64,000 bases of DNA from Subdoligranulum variabile (lineage in GTDB: Bacteria; Bacillota; Clostridia; Oscillospirales; Ruminococcaceae). The position numbers and the translations under genes are program-made. Below, piece after piece: positions 41,444-48,309 of the stretch. The stretch's first letter is position 1. Each line of letters opens with the position of its first letter. The notes beneath the pieces are model-generated. The model was not told where the DNA came from, ran no database searches, and saw only the letters and a list, made by a program, of their open reading frames with translations. The stretch lies in the NCBI GenBank assembly GCA_004552305.1, contig SFOX01000008.1, positions 5,714-69,713 on the forward strand, written 5' to 3'.

Positions 41444-41472
41444 TTGTAAAATTTCCCTTATGGAAGTATAAT
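41444..41472 (+). promoter_or_regulatory. Promoter of ybaK-rsuA
   Basis: TTGTAA (41444-41449), 17-base spacer, TATAAT (41467-41472), divergent from and nearly abutting the DAHP synthase promoter. Confidence 0.8.
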
Positions 41473-41505
41473 AAAAGCGAATTTGCACAAAAGAGGGGAA
41501 CAATT

Positions 41506-42000
41506 ATGGCAAAGGAAGCAAAAACCAACGCAATGCGTATGCTGGAGCGCGCAAAGATCCCGTACACCGCCCACGAATACCCCCACGAGGAGGGACAGGC
41601 GGTGGACGGCGCCAACGTGGCGCGTCTGACCGGGCAGGACCCTGCGCGGGTGTTCAAGACGCTGGTCACGCAGGGCGCGGACCGCAACTATTATGTCTTT
41701 GTTGTGCCGGTGCTGGCGGAGCTGGACCTGAAAAAGGCCGCCAAGTCCGCCGGGGTCAAGAGCGTGGCGATGATCCACGTGGCCGACATCAACAAGGTCA
41801 CGGGGTATATCCGCGGCGGCTGCAGCCCCGTGGGGATGAAAAAGCAGTACCTGACGGTTTTTGACGAAAGCTGCCTGACGCAGGACACCATTTTGGTCAG
41901 CGGCGGGCGCATCGGCACGCAGATCGAGTGCGCCCCGCAGCAGCTGATTGCCGCCGTGCGCGGCAAGACCGCCGCCATCACGCAGGAGCAGGCAGAATGA
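41506..42000 (+). CDS. ybaK: Cys-tRNA(Pro)/Cys-tRNA(Cys) deacylase
   Basis: A 164-residue YbaK/EbsC editing protein that hydrolyses mischarged Cys-tRNA(Pro). It has KIPYTAHEYPHEEG, DPARVFKTLVTQG with the key Lys, VVPVLAELDLKKAAK, VTGYIRGGCSPVGMKKQY and a final ISGGRIGTQIE-type turn. Length matches the family (about 160). GAGGGG precedes the ATG. The pseudouridine synthase gene overlaps its stop (ATGA). Confidence 0.95.
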   Translation: MAKEAKTNAMRMLERAKIPYTAHEYPHEEGQAVDGANVARLTGQDPARVFKTLVTQGADRNYYVFVVPVLAELDLKKAAKSAGVKSVAMIHVADINKVTGYIRGGCSPVGMKKQYLTVFDESCLTQDTILVSGGRIGTQIECAPQQLIAAVRGKTAAITQEQAE

Positions 42001-42713
42001 GATTGGATAAATATGTGGCCGAGCGCACCGGTATGACCCGCAGCGAAAGCCGCAAGGCGATCACCAAGGGGCGCATTATGGTGGACGGCACGGTTGTGCG
42101 CAAGGCGGACGCCGCTGTGGCACAAACCGCCGCCCTTGCCGTGGACGGTGTGCCGCTGGCGGGCAGCTACCAAAAAAACGTCTATATTATGTTGTATAAG
42201 CCCGCAGGGGTCGTCAGCGCCAGCCGCGACAAAAAGGACACGACGGTGGTCGATCTGGTGGCGGGCAGTTTTCCCCGGCGGGAGCTGTTCCCGGCGGGGC
42301 GGCTGGACAAAACCAGTACCGGCTTTGTGCTGCTGACGGACGACGGCGCGCTGGCGCACGATATTTTAGCGCCGGCACATCACGTCGAAAAGCAGTACCT
42401 TGTCACGCTGGACACCCCGCTGACCGAGGAAATGCGCCGCGGCTTTGCAGCGGGCGTGACCTTGGCGGACGGGCAGACGCTGGCACCTGCCGCCGCCGAC
42501 CCGGCAGGGGACGACCCCTGCGCCGTGCGGGTGACGCTGCGGCAGGGGGTGTACCACCAGATCAAGCGGATGTTCGGCGTGTACAACGCAGGGGTCAACG
42601 CCCTGCACCGCGAGAGCATCGGCGGCGTCGCCCTGGATGCCGCGCTGAACCCCGGCGATTGGCGCGAGCTGACGGACGCGGAAGTGGAGCGGCTGAAAAA
42701 CAGGATAGAATGA
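41997..42713 (+). CDS. rsuA: RsuA-family 16S rRNA pseudouridine synthase
   Basis: A 238-residue enzyme. The N-terminal S4-like domain reads RLDKYVAERTGMTRSESRKA; the catalytic domain has YKPAGVVSA, FPAGRLDKTSTGFVLLTDDG with the catalytic Asp, and VRVTLRQGVYHQIKRMFG. RsuA isomerises U516 of 16S rRNA. The start ATG 41997 overlaps the ybaK stop by four bases, so a longer in-frame reading inside ybaK is rejected. A strong terminator follows. Confidence 0.95.
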   Translation: MRLDKYVAERTGMTRSESRKAITKGRIMVDGTVVRKADAAVAQTAALAVDGVPLAGSYQKNVYIMLYKPAGVVSASRDKKDTTVVDLVAGSFPRRELFPAGRLDKTSTGFVLLTDDGALAHDILAPAHHVEKQYLVTLDTPLTEEMRRGFAAGVTLADGQTLAPAAADPAGDDPCAVRVTLRQGVYHQIKRMFGVYNAGVNALHRESIGGVALDAALNPGDWRELTDAEVERLKNRIE

Positions 42714-42716
42714 CGG

Positions 42717-42748
42717 CGTGCCGCCCCGATGGGGCGGCACGTTTTTTT
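42717..42748 (+). terminator. Terminator of ybaK-rsuA
   Basis: Stem CGTGCCGCCCC (42717-42727) / GGGGCGGCACG (42731-42741) and T7. Confidence 0.93.
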
Positions 42749-42759
42749 GTTGCGGCAAG

Positions 42760-43132
42760 CCTTCCCCCCGTGGGGGAAGGTGGCGCGGAACGCGCCGGAT
42801 GAGGGGGAAATGTCCGGCAGGCTGCAACGGGCGGCATGTATGCCGCCCCTACAAACCGAACCGCAGTATTGCAATTGCCGCAAAACCGCGGGCGGGGCAT
42901 ACCCCGCCCCTACTGCGCAATGATTGTTGTTGCCGCACAATCCTGTGATGGTTCGGTATTTCCGGCGGGTTTGTAGGGGACGCATATATGCGTCCCGTGC
43001 GGTTTGCCCGTTAGGTTGTATTACCGGAATGGCTGCAACGGGCGGCATGTATGCCGCCCCTACGAATGACCCGTTATGTTGCTGCAACCGCAAAGTCGCG
43101 GGCGGGGCTTGCCCCGCCCCTACTGCGCAATG
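42760..43132. repeat. Repeat block with a truncated long module running into murE
   Basis: The left half of the 116-bp module (about 42760-42820; CCTTCCCCCC through ATGTCCGGCAG) is cut and followed directly by GGGCGGCATGTATGCCGCCC (near 42830). Further units: GGGCGGGGCATACCCCGCCC (near 42891), GGGACGCATATATGCGTCCC (near 42976), GGGCGGCATGTATGCCGCCC again (near 43040) and GGGCGGGGCTTGCCCCGCCC (near 43100). The flank of the last one continues to about 43132, across the murE stop codon at 43120. Confidence 0.85.
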
Positions 43133-44601
43133 TTTGTTGCTGCCTTGTTCAGGATGATTTCCCTCTCATCAAACGGCAAACGTTCCCCGGCGCGTTCCAA
43201 AAACGTTTCGTGTCCCTTGCCCAGCACCGCGATCATATCCCCGGGCTGGGCGTGGTCCAGCGCGTAATACAGCGCCGCGCGCCGGTCGGGAATCTCCAAG
43301 TACGGCGTGTCGGGGTTGCCTTTGCGCAGCCCCGCTTTGATGTCGGCTAAGATATTTTCCAACGGCTCATCGCGGGAATTGTCCTCGGTCAAAATGCAGA
43401 GGTCCGCCAATTTGGCGCACACCTCGCCCATACCAAACCGCCGCAGTCGACTGCGCTGCCCCCCGCAGCCAAACACCGCCACCAGCCGCTTGGGAGCATA
43501 CCCGCGCAGGGTGGTCAGCAGCCCGGCGGCAGATGCGGCGTTGTGGGCGTAGTCCAGCACCACGGTGTAGGGCGCGTGCAGAGGCAGCACCTCACACCGC
43601 CCGCGCACGGCGGCGGTTTGCAGCCCGGCGGCGGCAGCCCCGGCGGGCAGATGCAGCACATCCGCCATACTCAGCGCCGCCAAGGCGTTGTACACGCTGA
43701 AACGCCCGGGCAGGTGTACGGTATATTCGCGGGCGGTGCCATCGGGCGCGGCGGCGTAAAAGGCTACGCCCAAGGCGTCCGGCTGGCGCAGCAGCCGAAA
43801 CGGCGGTAGGGCGCGCCAATCTGCCTCGTGGGTGATGCCGTACCGCACCACCTTGCAGCTGTGGTTTGCCAGAATTTCCTCGCAGTGGGGGTCGTCGGCG
43901 TTCACGATGCCAGTCGCGCAGCGGCGGAACAGCACGCTTTTCCACGCGCGGTACTCGGCAAAGCTGGCGTGTTCCTCGGGCGAAATATGGTCGGGCGTTA
44001 AGTTGGTAAAGATGCCGATATCAAAATAAATGCCGGTGACACGTTCCATTTTTAACCCCAGGCTGGAAACCTCCATCACGCAGGTGTCGCAGCCATCCTG
44101 CGCCATTTGGTACAAAAGCCGCTGCAGGTCGCAGCTTTCGGGGGTGGTGTGCGTCAGATCGTGGCGGTGTCCGGACCAGCACGCGCCGTTGGTACCCAGC
44201 AGCCCCACGCGCCGCCCGGCAGCGGTCAGCATTGCCGCCGCAAGGTGTGCCGTGACCGTCTTGCCCTTGGTGCCTGTGATGCCGATCATCGTCATACGGC
44301 GGGCGGGTTCGCCGTACAGCCGCACCGAAAGCCACGCCATCGCACGGCGGGCGTTCGCCACCCGTATGACCGCGATCTCCGGCGGCAGGCGCAGCGGGCA
44401 CTCGCACAGCACGGCAACGGCACCCTGTGCCACCGCCTGCAGCGCAAAGTCCGCACCGTCCTGATGCTGCCCCGACAGGCAGACAAACAGCGCCCCCGCC
44501 GTGACCGCCCGCGAATCGCAGCAGATGCAAAGCACGTCCGCCTCGGTGCTGCCCCGCAGCGAGATACGCTCCAGCCCGTGGAGCAATTGACGCAAAAGCA
44601 T
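43120..44601 (-). CDS. murE: UDP-N-acetylmuramyl-tripeptide synthetase
   Basis: A 493-residue Mur ligase that adds the third residue to the peptidoglycan stem peptide in the cytosol. ATP site GITGTKGKTVTAHL; middle motifs HTTPESCDLQ and FTNLTPDHISPEEH; the domain 3 motif is EDNSRDEP. In DAP-adding enzymes this motif is DNPR; here Pro is Ser but Arg is kept, which favours meso-DAP over Lys, not certainly. The start ATG 44601 follows GAGGGAGGG; a very long in-frame upstream extension lies antisense to the next gene and is rejected. The last codons and TAG stop are within a dispersed repeat. Confidence 0.93.
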   Translation of the reverse strand: MLLRQLLHGLERISLRGSTEADVLCICCDSRAVTAGALFVCLSGQHQDGADFALQAVAQGAVAVLCECPLRLPPEIAVIRVANARRAMAWLSVRLYGEPARRMTMIGITGTKGKTVTAHLAAAMLTAAGRRVGLLGTNGACWSGHRHDLTHTTPESCDLQRLLYQMAQDGCDTCVMEVSSLGLKMERVTGIYFDIGIFTNLTPDHISPEEHASFAEYRAWKSVLFRRCATGIVNADDPHCEEILANHSCKVVRYGITHEADWRALPPFRLLRQPDALGVAFYAAAPDGTAREYTVHLPGRFSVYNALAALSMADVLHLPAGAAAAGLQTAAVRGRCEVLPLHAPYTVVLDYAHNAASAAGLLTTLRGYAPKRLVAVFGCGGQRSRLRRFGMGEVCAKLADLCILTEDNSRDEPLENILADIKAGLRKGNPDTPYLEIPDRRAALYYALDHAQPGDMIAVLGKGHETFLERAGERLPFDEREIILNKAATNIAQ

Positions 44602-44712
44602 GGGTATCCCTCCCTCTGTAACCGGCGGTTGCCTTTTTGCCAAGCCGTCTTGCTGGTATTTTACCGCCGTCTGTGCTAAAATAATGTCACAAACAAGAAC
44701 GGAGGAACCCCT

Positions 44713-45867
44713 ATGACACTCGGACAGAACATCCAGACGGCGCGCAAGGCGAAGGGCATCAGCCAGGAGGCACTGGCAGAAAAAATCGGCGTCAGCCGTC
44801 AGGCGCTGGGCAAGTGGGAGAAGGACACCGCCCTGCCCGGCGTGGACAATCTGCAGGCACTCGCCAAGGAGCTGGGCGTCAGCGTGGACGCGCTGCTGGG
44901 CTGTGCCGCGCCCGATACCGCCGCGCCCGCCGTTACGCTGAACGCCCTGCGCGACCTGCTGGATGCCCGCGATGCCGAGGCGTGCCGACGCCGCCGTGGC
45001 GCGTGGCTGGCTGCGGCAGCCGCCGCGGCGGTGCTGCTGGCGGTGGGCGGCGGTATGGCGGCACGGCTGGACGGTCTGGCGGGGCAATATGGATATTTGA
45101 GCAGTGAGGTCAGCCGCACCAACAGCGACCTGAGCGCCCGTATGCAGGAGCTGCAAAACGCTGTGCGCCAGGGCGAAAGCACCGTGCTGGACTGGGGCTG
45201 GCACCCGCTGGCAAGCCTGCAGGACGACGGCAAAATGCCGGTGGAGGTTTATGTGAAGCCCCGCACCGAGCAGCAGGGCGCTGCCGTGACGCTGTGCGTG
45301 ACCAACGGCAGCGACACCGCGCTGTACGCGATGCAGCGCGGGCAGGACGGCGTGTACACGGCGCAGGAGTTGGTGTTTGCGCTGGGGCAGGATTATGCAC
45401 TTTCGGTGCAGTGGACAAACCCCGACGGCACGACGGTAAACGAAAATCTGGACACCGTGCCTTTTACGAAGGACTGCGTCGAGCCGGAGATTCTGATGGT
45501 GCAAACCTCCGGCATGTCTGACCACTACCGCGTGGAAACCGTCAACGGGGAACAGCGCCTGACGCTGGCGGTCTACCCGATCACGCTGGAGGTCTGCGCG
45601 CCCGGCTGGATGCAGATCGACGCGGTGGAAGCACAGCTTTGGCAGGACGGCGCGGACGAACCCACCGCCTTGGCCGTGCTGCAAAGCGAGAACGGCACGG
45701 CGCCCGACAGCAACGTGAGGGTCTATACCGAATGGAACGGTAATTTTTATAATGAGGACACCGCCGAGGGCTGGCCGTATCTTGGCGGCGGGGCGCATTA
45801 CACGCTGTGCGTGCGCGATGCCGACGGCAACGAATGGACGCGCGAGGTGCCGCTGATTCGAGAATGA
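44713..45867 (+). CDS. Xre-type HTH protein with a membrane segment and extracytoplasmic domain
   Basis: A 384-residue protein. Residues 1-65 are a Cro/C1 HTH (LGQNIQTARKAKGISQEALA, SRQALGKWE). A basic stretch and one membrane helix (about 97-118, AAAAAAAVLLAVGGGMAA) follow, then a short coiled coil (SSEVSRTNSDLSARMQELQN) and a beta-rich domain of about 230 residues outside. This is a membrane-bound DNA-binding sensor layout. Ligand and targets unknown. GGAGG precedes the ATG. Its TGA stop coincides with the edge of an AGGCAA-type repeat element, so the C-terminus may have been set by an insertion. Confidence 0.85.
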   Translation: MTLGQNIQTARKAKGISQEALAEKIGVSRQALGKWEKDTALPGVDNLQALAKELGVSVDALLGCAAPDTAAPAVTLNALRDLLDARDAEACRRRRGAWLAAAAAAAVLLAVGGGMAARLDGLAGQYGYLSSEVSRTNSDLSARMQELQNAVRQGESTVLDWGWHPLASLQDDGKMPVEVYVKPRTEQQGAAVTLCVTNGSDTALYAMQRGQDGVYTAQELVFALGQDYALSVQWTNPDGTTVNENLDTVPFTKDCVEPEILMVQTSGMSDHYRVETVNGEQRLTLAVYPITLEVCAPGWMQIDAVEAQLWQDGADEPTALAVLQSENGTAPDSNVRVYTEWNGNFYNEDTAEGWPYLGGGAHYTLCVRDADGNEWTREVPLIRE

Positions 45868-46041
45868 GGCAACACCTTGCAATTCCCGCCTGACGGCTTA
45901 AGTACCGCTCCGACGGCTGCGGCACACCCTCTGCGTTGCAAAAATGCTCGATAATACACAAAGTATTATCTGCGCTTTTTGCTTAGCAGCCGGTGTACCT
46001 CGCTCGCCGTATCGGTACTTAGAATTGTGCGGTATTGCCTT
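45867..46041. mobile_element. MITE-like element with AGGCAAYACC inverted ends, copy 1
   Basis: About 175 bases. The left end AGGCAACACC (45867-45876) and the right end GGTATTGCCT (46031-46040) are inverted repeats of 10 bases with one transition. Inside, GATAATACACAAAGTATTATC forms a stem near 45949-45970. A related, truncated copy in inverse orientation is at 63862-64000. It has no gene, so it would depend on a transposase elsewhere. No clear target duplication. Confidence 0.7.
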
Positions 46042-46074
46042 AAAAAACAAATTTAAAAAAAGTTGAAAAATCGC

Positions 46075-46103
46075 TTGACAAATGCGCCCGGCGTTGCTAT
46101 AAT
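46075..46103 (+). promoter_or_regulatory. Strong promoter of the tRNA cluster
   Basis: Perfect TTGACA (46075-46080), 17-base spacer, TATAAT (46098-46103), 33 bases before the first tRNA. Confidence 0.93.
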
Positions 46104-46136
46104 ATCCCTTGCAAATGCCTTTGTGGGCAAGAATCT

Positions 46137-46210
<74 letters not shown>

Positions 46211-46213
46211 TAT

Positions 46214-46291
46214 GGTGCCTATGGCGCAGTTGGTTAGCGCGCCAGATTGTGGCTCTGGAGGCCGAGAGTTCGAATCTCTCTAGGCACCCCA
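46214..46291 (+). tRNA. tRNA-His (anticodon GTG)
   Basis: Acceptor arms GTGCCTA (46215-46221) and TAGGCAC (46281-46287) with the extra G at 46214 (G-1) opposite C73, the identity mark of tRNA-His. Anticodon GTG in the loop after CCAGA, T-loop GTTCGAATC, and an encoded CCA (46289-46291). Confidence 0.96.
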
Positions 46292-46293
46292 CC

Positions 46294-46331
46294 AAAAAAC
46301 CGTGTAGGCAAAGCACCCGCACGGTTTTTTA
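46294..46331 (+). terminator. Terminator between tRNA-His and tRNA-Gln
   Basis: Stem AAAAAACCGTG (46294-46304) / CACGGTTTTTT (46320-46330), T6 and ATTTTT. It would end most transcripts before tRNA-Gln, which has no obvious promoter of its own. Confidence 0.82.
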
Positions 46332-46338
46332 TTTTTAC

Positions 46339-46413
46339 TGGGCCGTCGCCAAGCGGTAAGGCAGAGGACTTTGACTCCTCCATCCGTCGGTTCAAATCCG
46401 GCCGGCCCAACCA
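46339..46413 (+). tRNA. tRNA-Gln (anticodon TTG)
   Basis: 72-base cloverleaf: acceptor TGGGCCG and CGGCCCA, D-arm CGCCAAGCGGTAAGGC, anticodon loop CTTTGAC with TTG, T-loop GTTCAAATCC, discriminator A at 46410 and encoded CCA. Confidence 0.95.
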
Positions 46414-46414
46414 A

Positions 46415-46450
46415 CGCATCCCTCGTATGGGGGATGCGGTTTTTTATTTT
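46415..46450 (+). terminator. Terminator after tRNA-Gln
   Basis: Stem CGCATCCC (46415-46422) / GGGATGCG (46431-46438), then GTTTTTTATTTT. Confidence 0.88.
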
Positions 46451-46489
46451 GCGGGTGTTTTACAAGGGTTGTATAGGTCTGGATCTTAT

Positions 46490-46529
46490 AAAAAAGGACG
46501 CAGTTTCGTAAGAAACTGCGTCCTTTTTT
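46490..46529. terminator. Perfect hairpin with T/A runs on both sides
   Basis: AAAAAGGACGCAGTTTC, loop GTAA, then the exact complement ending CTTTTTT. It can terminate in both directions. Second terminator in a row after the tRNA cluster, immediately followed by a heptamer-hairpin element. Confidence 0.85.
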
Positions 46530-46530
46530 A

Positions 46531-46795
46531 GAGTTAAGAGTGGAGAGTTGAGAGTTTAGATAAGGTATGCCGCCCGAGGGGCGGCATTTTTTGTAAAAAA
46601 CCTAATGGGACGGTTGCGAACCTTCGGAGGGTTTGTAGGGGACGCATAGATGCGTCCCGTGCGGTTTTCCCGTTAGGTCGATTTGCCGGGATGGCTGCAA
46701 CGGGCGGCATATATGCCGCCCCTACGAACCAACCCATTATATTCATTATAATATATACGGTCGCGGGCGGGGCGTGCCCCGCCCCTACACATTCT
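46531..46795. repeat. Heptamer-hairpin element copy 9 and palindromes
   Basis: Heptamers GAGTTAA, GAGTGGA, GAGTTGA, GAGTTTA (46531-46558), hairpin ATGCCGCCC/GGGCGGCAT (46567-46587) and T6; then GGGACGCATAGATGCGTCCC (near 46639), GGGCGGCATATATGCCGCCC (near 46703) and GGGCGGGGCGTGCCCCGCCC (near 46767). No gene signal. Confidence 0.85.
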
Positions 46796-46831
46796 TGGTC
46801 TATTGATTGAGATTTTTTACGGGATTCAGCA

Positions 46832-47473
46832 TTACCGCATCTGCAAAAATTGCTGCAAAATGCGCAGACCTACGGTGCCGGATTTTTCGGGGTGGAACTG
46901 GCAGCCCAGCACGCTGCCGCGCATAGCGGCGGCGCACACCGGGCGTCCGCCGTAGGGTGTGTCGGCAAGGCGGTCGGCATCGTTGGCGGGTTTTGCTTCG
47001 TAGCTATGGATAAAATAGCATTCCTCGCCGGGGCGCAGCAGCGCCAGGGGCGTGCCGGAAAAATCCGTGCGTCCCCCTGCGGGCAGTAGCGGATCCCAGT
47101 TGACGTGCGGCACGCGCTGCGGTGTGCCGTCGGCGGCAGTGTCGGGCAGGCGAACCACCCGCCCCGGAATCAGCCCCAGCCCGGCGTAATGCCCGAACTC
47201 CTCGGACTCGTCAAACAGCATCTGCATACCCAGACAAATGCCCAAAAGCGGCGTGCCGCTCTGCGCCTTTTGCCGCAGCGGCTCCACCAGACCCAGCCGG
47301 GCAAGCCCCGCCATACCGTCCCGGAATGCCCCCACGCCGGGCAAAACCAGCGCATCGGCGCGCAAAATGTCCTGCGCGTCGCCGGTCGTCAGCGTTTCGG
47401 CACCCAAATGCGCAAAGGCGTGCTGCACGCTCAGCAAATTGGACAGCCCGTAGTTGACAATGGTTACCTTCAT
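46832..47473 (-). CDS. HisH-like glutamine amidotransferase subunit of an N-acetyl sugar amidotransferase
   Basis: A 213-residue class I glutaminase: VTIVNYGLSNLLSVQHAF, oxyanion strand LVLPGVGAF, nucleophile Cys in GICLGMQMLFD, and His-Glu in CQFHPEKSG. Histidine synthesis uses HisH with HisF, but here the pair lies downstream of an N-acetyl sugar amidotransferase with no other his gene near, as in the WbpG-HisH2-HisF2 set of Pseudomonas O-antigen loci. It should supply ammonia through HisF for an acetamidino sugar. It overlaps the hisF-like stop by four bases. Confidence 0.9.
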   Translation of the reverse strand: MKVTIVNYGLSNLLSVQHAFAHLGAETLTTGDAQDILRADALVLPGVGAFRDGMAGLARLGLVEPLRQKAQSGTPLLGICLGMQMLFDESEEFGHYAGLGLIPGRVVRLPDTAADGTPQRVPHVNWDPLLPAGGRTDFSGTPLALLRPGEECYFIHSYEAKPANDADRLADTPYGGRPVCAAAMRGSVLGCQFHPEKSGTVGLRILQQFLQMR

Positions 47474-48234
47474 ACGCAGCGCACCTCCACACCGTCAGCG
47501 CGCAGATCGTCCTTCAATTCCGCAACGCTTTCCTTATTATAATGCAATACGGCGGCGCACGCCACGGCATCCGCTCCGGCGTTGGCAGCGTCGGCAATGT
47601 CATCGCCGCAGCCCACGCCGCCGCCGCAGATCACCGGCACGCTTACGGCGTCGGTCACGGCGCGGATCAGCTCTAAATCCATACCGGACTGCAGCCCCTC
47701 GCAATCGACGCTGGTGAGCAGGATCTCCCCGGCACCCAGCGCGGCGCCGCGCTTTGCCCACTCGACAACGTCATAGCCGGAATGGGCGCGTCCGTTGTCG
47801 TAGTAAGCCTCCCACCGTCCCGGCCAGGTGCGGCTGCGCTTGGCTTGGATGGACAACACCATACACTGGCTGCCGAAGGCTTCGGCAACCTCGGTAATCA
47901 GCGCGGGACGCTTGATGGCTGCCGTGTTGATGGCGACCTTATCGGCACCCGCCGCCAGAATGGCGCGCACATCCTCAACACTGCGCAGACCACCGCCCAC
48001 GCAGACGGGGATGAACACCTCGTCCACGGTTTTGCGCACGATGTCGCTTAAATTGTTGCGGTTGTACAGGCTGGCAACGATGTCGATGTACAGCAGCTCG
48101 TCAATGCCCTGCTCATAGTAGCGCTTGGCAAAGTCGTTGGGGTTGCCGAGCTTGCGCAGCCCCTCAAGCTGGATGCCCTTGACAAGGTTTTCGTCCTTGA
48201 CGTCCAGCCGGGCGATCAGGCGGAGTTTTTTCAC
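47470..48234 (-). CDS. HisF-like cyclase subunit partner (acetamidino sugar pathway)
   Basis: A 254-residue TIM barrel like HisF but divergent: it starts LRLIARLDVKDENLVKGIQL, where biosynthetic HisF has RIIPCLDV, and has PVCVGGGLRSVEDVR and VPVICGGGVGCGDDI for phosphate-type loops. IARLDVK with ENLVKGI is typical of the paralogue found with N-acetyl sugar amidotransferases, where the barrel conducts ammonia. It lies between that gene (75-base gap with a weak GGGTTC/GAACCC stem) and the hisH-like gene. Confidence 0.9.
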   Translation of the reverse strand: MKKLRLIARLDVKDENLVKGIQLEGLRKLGNPNDFAKRYYEQGIDELLYIDIVASLYNRNNLSDIVRKTVDEVFIPVCVGGGLRSVEDVRAILAAGADKVAINTAAIKRPALITEVAEAFGSQCMVLSIQAKRSRTWPGRWEAYYDNGRAHSGYDVVEWAKRGAALGAGEILLTSVDCEGLQSGMDLELIRAVTDAVSVPVICGGGVGCGDDIADAANAGADAVACAAVLHYNKESVAELKDDLRADGVEVRCV

Positions 48235-48309
48235 AATTCAGGTCCCCTTTTGTTGAAAAAATGAAGAAACGGGCGGCGGGTTCAAGCAGCGAACCCGCGA
48301 ACGCTGCCG

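Noticed and set aside
43120..45882. A 920-codon open reading frame on the minus strand that contains murE
   Set aside because: The upper 426 codons lie antisense to the HTH gene, have no family likeness, and the true murE start at 44601 has a strong ribosome site. High GC creates long antisense frames.
46832..48234. HisH and HisF as part of histidine biosynthesis
   Set aside because: No other his gene is adjacent, the HisF N-terminus is divergent, and both follow an N-acetyl sugar amidotransferase.
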